Origin: Diphasiastrum complanatum
Lineage: Eukaryota > Streptophyta > Lycopodiopsida > Lycopodiales > Lycopodiaceae
Reading direction: 5' to 3'
Length of the DNA: 64,000 bases
Assembly (NCBI GenBank): GCA_029204225.1
Contig: CM055095.1
Location: 21,557,252-21,621,251 of the forward strand
Shown here: piece by piece, positions 34,506 to 48,645 of the stretch
How the letters are laid out: every line of letters begins with the position of its first letter
Numbering within the stretch: the first letter of the stretch is position 1
Notes under the pieces: generated by a model
Database searches by the model: none
Seen by the model: only the letters and a program-made list of their open reading frames with translations
What the model was told of the DNA's origin: nothing
Program-made: the position numbers and the translations under genes

Positions 34506-34779
34506 TTAATTATAATTAGGTATATTTCAATAATCCAATTTTTAACATATCTCAGTACTTGAAACATTTATGTATGAATATATATTTGTTGAATTTAAGT
34601 TTTCTTCATCAATTTTTAAGTGTTTAAAATGTAACTCAAATAAATTTTGCAAATTTTCTTAATTAACAACTATCAACAAATGATTTTGCTTATCAACTTT
34701 ATAAGAAGTGGTGCAAAAGACTCATGGGGTCAGATGGAGTCCATTCTTAGGGCAAAATGGAGCCGTAGTTTTTTTATTT
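34506..34779. other. AT-rich spacer
   Basis: AT-rich DNA between a copia fragment and the fold-back repeat. Nothing else is seen. Confidence 0.4.
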
Positions 34780-35045
34780 TTATTTTTTAACCCTCGAAAT
34801 AATCCTCGAAGCAGGGTGCCATTTTGGAAGGGATATACCAAAGGATGTCCCTTGGTATATCCCTCGGAAAAGACATGTCAAACACAGCCTTTTAGAGGGA
34901 TATACCGAGGGACCTCGATATTTCCCTCGGTATCCTTGTGCTATAAACAACGCAGAAATGAGATGAAGAAGCCTCGATTACTGAGGGATATATCAAGGAT
35001 CTCCTTCCGAGGCATACTTCATGGTGTATTCCGAGGTTTTTGATC
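34780..35045. repeat. Fold-back repeat built from GGGATATACC words
   Basis: GGGATATACCAAAGG and CCCTTGGTATATCCC face each other at 34,830-34,863, and further copies (gggatataccgaggg, ttccctcggtatcc, gggatatatcaagg) follow up to 35,040. The frame of about 111 codons across it is a by-product. It may be a small fold-back or MITE-like element. Confidence 0.5.
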
Positions 35046-35290
35046 TTTTTTCAAAAAAGTAATTCTTCATAAAAGCCTTGGTAATAGGGTCAAAAATCCT
35101 CCAGAATGTTGTAGTGAAGCCGACTACAGCTACAAACCAAGTCTGAAACATCTATGTATGTTCAGATGTCTCTACTATGCATAAATCCCTTCGGATTTGA
35201 GGAAGAAACTCGACCCTGTAAGCTGTAAGTACATTTTCATTGGCTACTCAAGGACTCACATACGAAGACCTACAAAATGAGTCAACACAA
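35046..35290 (+). pseudogene. Copia-5 integrase C-terminal fragment
   Basis: The frame contains KPSLKHLCMFRCLYYA, a stop, IPSDLRKKLDP and CKYIFIGYSRT, which is the region just after the integrase core in copia polyproteins (KPxxxHLRVFGC...KLDP...CIFIGYS). It is isolated and has stops. Confidence 0.75.
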
Positions 35291-36226
35291 CACATCGCAA
35301 TGTCCAACCTACGGTCCCTTGCGATAGCAAACCGAAGGAAACCGCCATGACAACGATTGTGGTTGGATGCGGTTTTAACTTCATGCTCCTGAGGTCAAGC
35401 TACATTTACAATGACTTCACATTTCCAAGCTCCCAATGCGTACGAAGGAGATCCTTCTTGTACTTCTTCACATCTTCATGATACACCAAAAACCGATTTA
35501 CGGATCAAGTACAAGGGATGTTAATGATCTTTTAATATGTAAACTTAGAATAATAGAATATCATCAAGCAGTTATATAAGCAACTGAACAATTAGAAGGA
35601 AATATTTGATGGGATGATCGATCAATGTATTCATAGAGATCAAACGACCAAAAGCGGTCTTCTAATAGTTGACTCCTCAGAGTTACTGATCAGTTAAGAG
35701 AGGGTAAAGAGTATTTTGAAGGATAAACTCATTAGCCTCTATAAGTAGGGTCACGCACATTGCGCTATTGTTTTGTGTTCTGATATAGTTTTTACTACAA
35801 CACCATTTTATACAGAAGCGCTATTTTTCATATCAGGTATATTTATGTTGAATGTTTGAATGTCTCTCACTCTTTCTCTCTATCATTGGAACCATTAATG
35901 AAGAACTCTATGGCTATCTCAGATGCCTATTCTTTTTGCATTCTCTGTGGTTGTCTACGACACCTACTCTGATATCTAATCAAATCAAAACTGCTCTACA
36001 TGCTTAGTTTCTAAAGTAATCCAAGATCCTTATTCATTAGTTTTCAAAAAGTATCATTGGTTTTCTTTGATTGGGTGTGACGACCTCTATTCTGCTATGG
36101 CCTATTAGACCACCCTTTGTGTGTGTGTTAGTTCGTCATCATCATCCCTAACACAATGGACCACTGAACCAATCTCAATCGATCAATAAATCCCAATGAA
36201 TCATACATCAAATTAAGCAATCAAAG

Positions 36227-36229
<3 letters not shown>
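35291..36229. other. Intergenic, possible LTR remnant
   Basis: No gene is seen. TGTTAATGATC near 35,519, TATAAGTAGGG near 35,741 and CTCTCACTCTTTCTC near 35,868 together look like an LTR promoter end, but no second copy exists in this window. Confidence 0.35.

Positions 36230-36293
<64 letters not shown>
36230..36293. repeat. (CT)n microsatellite
   Basis: A pure CT dinucleotide run of about 64 bp. Reading frames through it are artefacts. Confidence 0.95.
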
Positions 36294-37747
<1,454 letters not shown>

Positions 37748-37970
37748 CTATTGTGGAGAAATCGAGTTTTGGAGGTTTTCATTGGTCCATGTTTGCCCTA
37801 CAATGTCTTTGAAGGGCATTTGAAAGGCATTTAAAAATTTGTTAAAAAGCAGTTAAACTGAGAGGAAATTCTTTCTCTAAAACTTCTGAAGGGAAATTTC
37901 TAGAAAGAGAAAATCAAGGTATAAAATTGTGAAGGCAAGAGAGAAATCTCGATGGATGGCAGAGGGGAGA

Positions 37971-38391
37971 TGTGAGAGATTTCAACTAATTTAATCATAT
38001 TTGCTAAAGTTGTTTATTTGGCATTTGAGGCCAATTTCATATTAGACTTAGAGTTTGACTTTTCAAAGTTATATTAGCCTAAAGGCATTTGAATAAACAC
38101 TTCTGTAAAGTGGGGGAATTTATATTACACGAGTTATAGTAGAATTTTCTATTACGGAGGCAAAGCAAAGTTTGAATTTAGGTTTGGACCTACTATAAAA
38201 GGATGTAACTTGTGGGAAGAGATACAATTCTCTCTCTCTTATTTCATTCATGCTTATACATGGTTCTCTTGGGTTCTACTATCCATTGGTGCACTATACT
38301 TGTGATATTTTGCAATTTTGTGTGTAGAATGTTCATTATAAGCTGTTTTTAGATCCACACATGTGAAATATAGTAGCTTAATGTTATTACA
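37971..38391 (+). repeat. Copia-2 5' LTR, 421 bp
   Basis: It starts TGTGAGAGATTTCAAC and ends TTATTACA. Compared with the 3' LTR it lacks about 50 bp near 38,132 and has many substitutions. Confidence 0.85.
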
Positions 38392-41300
38392 TGGAAAATT
38401 TTAGGCAATTGCATGTAGATTCTGAAATAATCAATTTTTTGTGATTTTGTAAAAACCCTAATATTGATTGGATCTCTAGATTGTGAGGTTACTAAACCTC
38501 ATTTGAGTGTGTTTCAATTTTAGAAAGTGGCAAGAGTCATTAGATTAAGAATAGATCATAGGTTAATCAAGATTTCACTATTCTATGTGTTGATTTGCTT
38601 GGTATAGGTGCTAGAAGAAAATTGAGAAGTTTCATATCTTTGTGATTTTCTTTTGAAAACATTTGTTGTTGTTCAAAGGAGTGCTTTGTGCATTGAAACA
38701 GGTTGAAAGAGAGGATCGAGTCATTGCTACATGGCTATATGAAGTGTGGTCATGTTGGAAGCCAATGGTAGGCTTACCTCAAGTAACTATTCACTGTGGA
38801 AAGTGAGGATGGAATCATTCTTGAGATGAATGATGTTTTGAATATTAGTGTAGGTTTGGAGGAGAGGCCAGCAACACAATAAGATCAAATGAGGTATGAC
38901 AAGAGGGCTAAAAGGGCTCTACACATGATAAAGATGAATGCTACTAATTAGCTTCTCAAAGAAGTTGGTAAGGGCACTTCATCAAAGGATGTTTGAGATT
39001 CATGAATCCAAGTCTACTTCTAGAGTGTTGACTCTAAGAAGGCGAATCTTTTCTTGTTTGCAAAAGAATGAAGAAAGTCCAAATACTTTTATTTTGAGAG
39101 TGGAAGCATTGAATGATGAGTTGGCTTGCATTGATGAGAGCATTAAGGAAGGAGAGCTTGTTCAAGTTATTCTTAGTGATTGTTGGATGCTCATGCTAAC
39201 ATTGCTCAAAGTCTTGCTATTCAAAATACTTTGCCAAGTTTGATTGATCTTCGAGGTATCTTGATCAATGAAGAATATAGGCTTCAAGCAAGAGGTGGAT
39301 CTTCATCAGCATCTCAAGTTGGAGGAGGAGGCTATGTTCATCAAGGGCAAAATCAAAAGAAAGTGGTCTAAAGGGCAAGATCAAGGGGAGGCTTTTTCAA
39401 ATGGCAAAAAGAAAGATAGATCAAAGCTCAAGTGCTTCTATTCTGGCATCAAAGGACACTTTGCAAATGAGTGCTACAAGAAGAAGAGAGATCAAGGAGA
39501 CAAGCAAGGTAATCTTACTTTTGATGAGGATGGTTTGGATGTTCAAGATGCAAATGATGATGCTTTTGTGATGTCTTCATGTATGCTTGCTAATGATGGA
39601 GATCTAGATCCATGGTGGATTGATAGTGGAGCAATTCACACATGACTTTTCACTTAGAGTACTTCACTTCTTAGTTGGCATATGGAGATGACAAGAGGGT
39701 GATCTACACGGCCAATGATGGTGAGTGTGCAATCAAAGGGATTGGCACAATTCCTATTTCTCTCTCTACAAATAGGAATGTTCATTTAAAGAATGTTTTG
39801 TTCATACCTTCCATTACCAAGAATTTACTTAGTGTGAGTCAATTGCTTAGTAAAGGTTTCAAAGTTGAGTTTGATGGAGATGCTTGCATGATCAAAAGGA
39901 AGGATGTCTTGATTGCAAAAGGTGAAAGACAAGGGAAGTTGTTCAAACTAGATGCTTGTGTTATTGGTAACCAAGTTGGATTTGTGGCAAGTGAGCAAAT
40001 ACCTACTCAAGAGGTTTGCATAATAGGATGGGGCACCTCAACTTCAAGTCATTGGAAGTAATGGCTAAGAAGCAAGTTGCCAAAATCTTTAAGTATCATC
40101 AATCATAGACTACCTTATGCTAGATCTTAGTCTTTTTAAGTTGTAGATTCGGATATTCACGAAATTACTCAAATTAGCAATAGTGGAGCTAAGATGTATG
40201 TAACTTTCACTGATGATTTTAGTAGATTTTGTTGCATCTGTCTCCTAAAGAGCAAAGATGAAGTGTATGACGCATTTGTTAAGTCCAAGAATGCAAGAGA
40301 GAACTAATTTTCTACAAGGATCAAGTGCTCACAGAGTGACAATGGTGGAGAGTACATATCTACCAAATTTAAGACTTTTTGTGATGACCATGGGATCAAG
40401 AGAGAGAATACAACATCAAGGACCCACAACAAAATGGAGTGGCTGAAAGGAAGAATAGGAATTTATGTGAAAGTGCTAAAGCCATGAGGTTAAGTTCTAA
40501 ACTTGATAAGCCATTTTGGGATCAAGCTTTGTTGTGTGCTAATTTCTTGTGCAATAGGGGGCCGAGTGCTATTTTAGATGACATGACACCTTCTGAGATG
40601 CTATTCAAGGGGAGGCCGAGGGTCAACTTTCTTAGAACTTTTGGATGCACATGCTATGTCAACATTACTCTTGATGATGGGACCAAGGAGGATTTATTTT
40701 CAAGGAAAGGTATATTTGTTGGATATAGTGAGGTGAGTAAAGCCTACAAGGTTTACATTCCTTCTACTAACAAAGTGATTGTTGGTAGAGATGTCATTTT
40801 TTATGAGGAGAACATTTCAAAAGTATCTTCAAGAATTACTGATGGTGATGTGGATGGATCTAACATTCTTGATATTGATGTAAAGGATCCTACTTTGGAT
40901 GGTGATGATGAGGGACCATCATCAAGTCAAAAGCCAAAGGGTGCAAAGATTTCATCATAGTCAATACCATGTTCTTGAGAATATCCTTTTGCCACCAACC
41001 TTGCCATGTACCCGTGGTAAAGATGGTGAGTATTCGGATAATCATTTCTCTTGCTAATCTTTATGGATGAGATCTATGGCAATTGGACATTACAAATGCA
41101 TTTTTGAGTGGTGATCTTGAGGAGGAAGTGTACATGGAGCAACCTGAGAAGGCTTTGTTATGAGTGAGTATGATCATTCACTCTATTATAGGTTTGCTGG
41201 AAATGATGTTACCATGCTAATCTATGTGGATTATATCATCTTGAGTGGTGAGACAATCAAGATGTGGAGGATGTCAAGAGTGCTCTTAAGAAGGAATTTG

Positions 41301-41840
41301 AGGTGCATAATCTTGGTCACTTGCAGTACACTTTAGGAATAGAAGTCATTAGGTCTTCTCAATCTACTTTCTTTTGTCAAGTCAAGTATGCTAATTCCAT
41401 AAGTGCTTATTGTATTTTCATAGGTGATGGAGCTATATCATGGATGTCAAAGAAACAAGCCACTATCTCATTGTCATATAGTGAGGCCGAGTACAAAGCA
41501 CTTACACATTGCACAAAGGAGATGGTATGGATCAAGAGGATGATCAAAGATCTTTACTTGCTGGATTTTCCAGAGAGCCCAATCATCTTTTGTGACAACC
41601 TATAAGCCCAAAAGTTGGCAACCAATCCTATCTTTCATGCTAGGAGCAAGCATATTAAGGTGGCATATCACTATGTGAGGGAGCAAGTCATGATAAAGGA
41701 GGTGGAGCTTCAACATGTTTCTTCAAAGGAATGTGTAGCTGATATCTTCACCAAAGCATTAGAAAAAGACTTGTTTATGAAGCATAGGACATCACTTGGA
41801 GTGTTATCAAAGTCCATGCTAGAACTAGTTGAAGAGGAAG

Positions 41841-42311
41841 TGTGAGAGATTTCAACTAGTTTAGTCATATTTGCTACATTTGTTTATTTGGCATTTGAGG
41901 CCAATTTCATATTAGACTTAGATTTTGACTTTTCAAAAATATATTAGTATAAAAGCATTCAAATAAACATTTCTAGAAAGTGTGGGAATTCATATTACAC
42001 GAGTTTTAGTAGATTCAACTTTGAGTAGTAGAGATGTTGAATCTAGTCACAATAATAGTAGGGCTTTCTATTATGGAGGAAAACCAAAATTTGAATTTAG
42101 GTTTGGACCTGTTAGAAAAGGATGTAACTCGTGGGAAGAGATACAATTCTCTCTCTCTCTTATCTCATTCATGCTTATACATGGTTCTCTTGGGTTCTAC
42201 TGTCCATTGGTGCAATATATTTGTGATATCTTGCAATTGGTGTGTAGAATGTTCATTAAAAGTTATTATCAGATCCACCTGTGTAAAATACAATAGCTTA
42301 ATGTTATTGCA
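41841..42311 (+). repeat. Copia-2 3' LTR, 471 bp
   Basis: It starts TGTGAGAGATTTCAAC and ends TTATTGCA. It has an extra block at about 42,012-42,066 (TAGATTCAACTTTGAG...) relative to the 5' LTR. Confidence 0.85.
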
Positions 42312-42583
42312 CGGACAACAACTTTATTTTATGTCTCAGTTCATGTTTGATTAAGATCTATTAGAGTTTGCATTTGATTTTTAGTGTAGATGCTGATTTT
42401 TCTACATTGACAAAATGGGTGAATTGCTTGTTTTCTAACCAAAGATCATTTTGTAGGTTGGGATCTTAATAGATCTAAAAACTTTCACAAGAGATGGCAA
42501 GAGAGGAATGCGAGAGAGTGAAAAAGTTTCAATTTTTTGGGTTTTTTTGGGTATGGGAGAGAAATATCAATATAGTGAGGTAT

Positions 42584-42651
<68 letters not shown>

Positions 42652-44793
42652 CTTAAATCTTGATTTCATTCATGGTGTGATGATCTTGCAATTCTGATAT
42701 TCTTTTAATAATCTTGGTTTGATGTGGTTGCACTCTCAACTTTGAGAATTTGGCAAAAATTAAATCGTAAATTCACTCTCCTCACTATTGAATCCCTTTT
42801 TATAATCGAAACTATTCACCCATGGTTTCATGCTCTCTTTGTTCAACATGAATATACTCTCTTAATAATGTCTTTTTTTGGTTTCAATATCAAATGTGGA
42901 GTTATGCACTACTTGCCAATGACGTCTTAGATGTTGGAAAATTATGATAGTATTTCTTGCCTGGAGGTTTTTGGGCTATCTATACAATCAAGTATTCATA
43001 AATAGTAAGGCTATCAAGGGGGTATCACCCTCATCAATTCTACCACCTCGACTTTAAAGTGGAGACAATTGCAATTTTTTCGAATTAATTTGCCATGATT
43101 TTGCTTTTAATCCACACTAAATACAAATATTATTTGACTCCATTCAATTTTAATCATAGGTTAGGAAGACTGATATTGCATCATACATTCCAATTTACGT
43201 AGTTGAAGACATCATGGTTCTTGGTGAGGCCTATTTTTTTTAGGCATAGTTCTCTTGGGCTAACAATGAAATCCTATCGGCCCATGCATGGTGTGATGAT
43301 GGATTGTGCTAGGGTTGGGCTTGCCCACCAAGGTTCGGTTTGATTCCATGCGCATGAGTGTTTGGACACTAAGGCCAAAGGCCTTCTTAAGGAATGTGCA
43401 AAAACACACAGTAAAATTTATTTTTATATGCAATAAAAATTGGCACCCCAGAGAAAATAGTGCATATTTCATGGAGCTACACATAATTGGTAAGTTCGTC
43501 ACAAACAAAAGATGCACAGTAGCTGAATGTTTAGGCTTCCCGCTTGATTTCTTTGAGTGGCTGGATGGTAGGTTTGAAGTCTGAGAAATTCAAATAAATT
43601 TGGTCCAATTTCAAGTCATGGCGGGAAAAGTGTAGGCACTCCATTATTTCACTCTTCACCATGCCAAAATGAAATAATAAATAGGTCTACTTCCGTCGCC
43701 ATAGCTCTGCGAACGTTGGAACTCACCATCTTCAGGAATCAGTTGAGAGAGAGACAATCCCAGCGGCAGGCTTGTATTTTAAAATTTTGAAAGCCAGACC
43801 TAATTTTGAAAGCCATACCTTCCAGTCAAGATGAAGGGTATCACTATTCACTAACTGTCAACTTGAAAGCCTAGCGAATGTTGGGCCTTTCAATTGAAAT
43901 GTGCAAACGGTTTGAAACCTTTCAGAAGATGTTTACTGACAAGGGTACGGAAGGGTTTTCGCAGCTTTGGCTCTCGGGTGAAGTCTGAGCTATTAATTCA
44001 GTTATCTAACTTTGGAAGGACAGATTCTTCATGTGACAGTTAGCAAATTATTTTGCCTTTTGTTGAAAAGAAAAGAGGCAGTTGAAGGGCATTGCAAGCC
44101 AGCTCAAGGCTGAAGCTGCCATCTACACGACTCAGGAAAACACAAAACATTTATACTCCATGCAAAGCATTGTAGCTTCCTTAGTTTGTAAAGGACAAGA
44201 TCCATGTACTAAGAAGACCGATGTTTGAGATTAATTGTTAGATGCACGTGACTGACGATTTCTAGCATTTACTATGATTTCACCAACTGTGTAGACATTC
44301 TTTGGTAGTCTGGAAGGTGCAGGGACCATGTGATGACAGAAATCTGTTAATAATTAGATTACAAGTATGAATTTACAAATAGCAAGAGAGAATCCTGACC
44401 TCAATTTCCCTCCTTATTTAGTGAAAAGGACCACAGGCCTTTCCCTCTCCGGGAGTATTGGTAGAGTCCATGTGTACATTACATTGCCCATACATGCGTG
44501 ACTGCTACTGCAAGGTTCTGCTGGCTGCCAGAATTTTTGTTACACGATTTCTTGCACCCTTTCTACTTGAGCTACTTCCGCTTACATAAATCAATCGAAA
44601 GAAGCTTCATCTGCATGGAATAATCTCTACTATCTACTCGTCCTCAAGAAGAAATCAGTCTCGGCTTCCATGCAGCTAATGCAATGCTTCATGAGCGTTA
44701 ATAGATTGCACAGTACTGCACATGGATCGATCATTGCAATTATAGCAAATGTTTAGGCTTATCAGCGTCTCTTTGGGGTAATCAGTTCACTTC
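42312..44793. other. Intergenic with a (GA)n tract
   Basis: A pure (GA)n run lies at 42,586-42,648. The rest is AT-rich with no gene I can support. It forms the 3' flank of the BELL gene. Confidence 0.5.
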
Positions 44794-47700
44794 TCAAGCC
44801 ACAAAGTCGTGTAACATCTGCATTTCAATGTGTTTAGAATTTGGGTAGTCAATACTTTGATGATCACTAATCTGACTACCAGTGCCCTCGTAGATACTGT
44901 TGCCGTATTCATTTTTTTCGGTGCCAACAGTTTCTCTTCTGGAAATTGCTATGCTCTGACCTCCATGAAGATATGACTGTCGATTTGCCGAGAGCGATAA
45001 ATTATCACAATGCCTTAATCCAAGCGTTAATGACACCCCATTGACTGGATATAGTGACGTGAAGGCTCTGCTCAAGTTTCCATCCTCGTAAGGTGTAAGG
45101 ACTGAACCGTCATGGCACATTTGTCCTCCATTATATGGAATACTGTAAATATGTGAATCTTGCCGCGTTGCCACTTTGGTTTTATTTTCAACATCACAAC
45201 TTGTATCATTATGCATCTCATCAGATTCAGTTGTTGGTCCCTTATTTGCATTCAAAAGCAAATTGGTATGATTAGAAATTCCGATCCTGGACTTCTTCAT
45301 CTGAACTGGACTCAAACCATCGGGGTTTGAGTCTTCATATAATTGAGCCTCGTAACCATTTCCAATCTTCATGTTTTCATTTCTTGTTGAAGATATGTTT
45401 CCCGGATTAAACTCAGACGTTAAACCATCACCTTCTAGAAACATTTGAAGGTCTGAAGCTCCTTCGGATGTGATTTTATTGTCAAGAGCAGCCATGTTTG
45501 TGTAATTCTGATCTTGCCGACTCTCGGTTTTGCATGTTCTGTCGCTTGTACCAAGGTCAGTAATTCCATCACTATGAGAGTTGTCACCTTCACCATGATA
45601 TTTTCCTGGAGCTTCAATCCCCTTATCTCTAGCTTCCTCCTGATACATCTCTTCCACCATAGGCTTCCACAGGCGAACTCGAGCATTTATGAACCAATTA
45701 GAGACCTGCCAGTGTAAGAAACAGCATATAACAAAGCAAGAAATTCTGGAAGCTGAAATCCTTAACATGATCGTAAAAGCAGGAGATTGCATTTACATTG
45801 ATCACAATGACCTACATACCTGACTTCTCGTTAGTCCAGTCTGCCTTGCCAGCATTATTTTATCTGCATCTTTGGGGTACCTGTCAAGTCACATAATGTT
45901 GTGATCTAGCAATTGATAAGTGCTGCAAAAGAAAATGGAGGCAGTACATGTGTTGGAATCAGCTTGAAATGGATGAAAAAGAGTTGGGAGCTCCACTCAC
46001 GGGTGTAAGAAGTGTTCAAATAGCCAAGCTCTTAGAACAGAAACTGATCTCTCTGGTAGTCCTCTTTGTGGTCGCCAGGCATGCTGTTGTAGCATACCCA
46101 ATTGCTGGAACGACCTCTGCTGACGGAGTTGTTGATCTACGTATCGTAGACGAGATATTCCACCTCTGTTTGTTAATTGCCTACCAATCTCTTCTTCACC
46201 CAAAGCTTTACATACAAGCTGAATTTGACCACTTATTGCGTCTCGCAGGCATCGAAAATAGCGGGACATGGCCTGCAATGCCAATGCCGTATAGGGAATT
46301 GCAGCTCCGACTCCCAGAACACTATCGAAGGAGGCCACCACAGCATGCATTTGATCGCTGTAGATTCTGTATCGCCTATCTACCTGCAAAAAATTGTACC
46401 GAGCAGGGTGTTGAGTAAAGAAAAAAGAATTCACATTTATATGAGCATGACAACCATAGGAAAACTGCTCCTGAGTAATTTGCATTAAACAAAATAAGTG
46501 GCCAGTCGTTGAGGACTTCCTTTCCCCTATTTGAGGTTTGGAGCTGGTTAACTTTAATTAGCTAGACAAATGTGGAAAATGTTGCAGAAGCCATTCCTAA
46601 CGTTTCTGGGTTGAGCATATCAGTTAAAAGAAAACAATTCATCTGGGTTTTGGCTAGGAATCGTGTGGAACATTGCCTCCAGACGCTTTGGGCCCTTTTC
46701 CATTCATTGAGGCTTTCAGTGGATGAGCTCTTAGATTTTGTGGGGCTCAAAGGTCACACTGATCAAGCTAAAATTCCTCCTATTGAACTCAGAATCTATG
46801 GTCGATGGTCACTCTCAACTGTCCTTTCATGAAGAGATATTCTCAATTGTGTGCTCTTGTTTGAAGTTTGAAATTGTCATTTGTGAAACCTAACTGTAGT
46901 CTGTTTATGCCCATCCCCTGCTATTCTTTGACCTAGCTGTTCTTTCTTACACAACGTGGTCATCCACAGGAAAAATTTCTTTTGTGATAATCACTCCATA
47001 CCATATGGCAATGGTTTTGGTTTTTGACATGAAGGATCAAGATATTGCCTTTCGGCCTTCTTTGGCTTTGAAGCTGTGTATCAAAACTACTGCTGGTTGT
47101 TTATTTATTGGTCTTTAACATAGAGCTTTCTCTAAGAACTTTTTGGAATTCAGATTAGTGATCTCATATGCACTGCTTCAATCATGGTTTATTGGCTGTA
47201 TTTCAGTAGAAAGCATTTTTAAAATTTTCACTATTCAGATTGATTTTGGCAGCAAACTTACATCCATTTCTCATATTGGGCCTATGAGTGAACTCCCCAT
47301 AGTTTGTAGAGCTTTTAAGTTCCCATTTCTCTGAATAATCGCCCATCTCCCCATTGAAAAGGGCCCAGGACGTGCTGTTGGTAGCTCCTCGCAAGAAGAA
47401 AGTCACAGTGTCATGTATGAAATGTGGGAGACTTCTCCACATTCTATACAAGAGGTGTACTAAATGTTGTTTGAAACTTACCCAATCTGTACTCTTCGGA
47501 ACTATGGAGGCATACAAGAGAAAACGTCATACCACTGTAGAAAACAGCATAGTCACCTTTAGCTATTGGCATGCTTTGCACTTTCTAATAATCTCGGCGA
47601 CCTTCCCAGTGCAGTTGTGCCGATAGTAACAATGAGTCACAGCTTGAAACATTGAGCAATCTCCTTGTGATAGTTGCCTAGTTCACAATGTATAGCCTCA

Positions 47701-48580
47701 ACAAATTTGACATGTAGATTCATCCTCAGCTCTCTGAGCCCAATTAGGGCGAACCGAACTCACTCCCCTATGCACTTACCTAAATAGGGTTACACATTAA
47801 GGATTATCAATTAGCAGGCTTTGGCTGATTCAGAATGATTGTGACTGTAGTAGAACAAAAAACTGAGCTTCTGATATTTGGTCATATACCTGTTCCAGTG
47901 AGAAGAAGCTGAAAGTGGAGGAGGTAAAAAAAGGTGGCACATGATGGGCTGTAGAAAAAACAAATAGTGGCAGGAGAGAAGAAATCTGAGAGGTCTCCAT
48001 TATGTCTTCAAATTAAGACTTTTGTTCAACAAGCATGAATGCTATATCTGGAGAATCGTTGATCAAATAAATGGGCAGCAAAGGATAAAATTTACAGAAG
48101 CAACACATCTGGCATTGTAAATCACAAAATACAGATAAGAATGAACAATCAGTGAGCCAAGCCATGGATATGTCAATTGTTCAGAATTTTTTAATAGCTC
48201 TGTCAAATCGCAGCAGACAAATATTGTTGGCTGAAGCATAGATCTGGGGGTTTTGCCCAGCATACAGAGCACATAGTTTTGAACAAAATACATAAGGTTG
48301 TTCCTGAAAGTCTCATGAATAAAGCTCGGGCTAGCTTTACTAGATAGTACTTACAAACACCAGAATGTGATTTGACTTCATGTCAAAATTCACTCTCAAA
48401 GATCTCCATTGGTTTGTAACTTGAATATCACCTATTTAGAATACTAAGTAAAATTTGGGTTTTCCATTTTCATGTAACACTTTCAAGGTTTAAATTCAAC
48501 CCCCAAGCAACAAATATGAACCTAAGAGCATTGTGTCACAATATGACATACTTACAGAAATCCATGATTCCACCTTTGCC

Positions 48581-48645
<65 letters not shown>

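Larger units (their letters stand above)
37971..42311 (+). mobile_element. Copia-2: old, degenerate Ty1/copia retrotransposon
   Basis: LTRs at 37,971-38,391 and 41,841-42,311 enclose gag (about 38,760-39,610), with a zinc knuckle that has lost one Cys (CFYSGIKGHFANEC), and a protease site (WWIDSGA). The pre-integrase segment (ITKNLLSVSQLLSKGF) and integrase pieces follow (AERKNRNLCESAKAMRL, EMLFKGRPRVNFLRTFGC). The RT is mostly deleted. RNase H remains (ISWMSKKQATISLSYSEAEY, then HIKVAYHYVREQV and DIFTKALEK), ending in a purine tract GAAGAGGAAG. Many stops and frameshifts are present. No clear primer site or target duplication is visible. Its gag is related to that of Copia-1. Confidence 0.9.

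Noticed and set aside
46562-47626. Frames inside BELL intron 1 on both strands
   Set aside because: No recognisable domain, no splice support, and they lie inside a well-defined intron.
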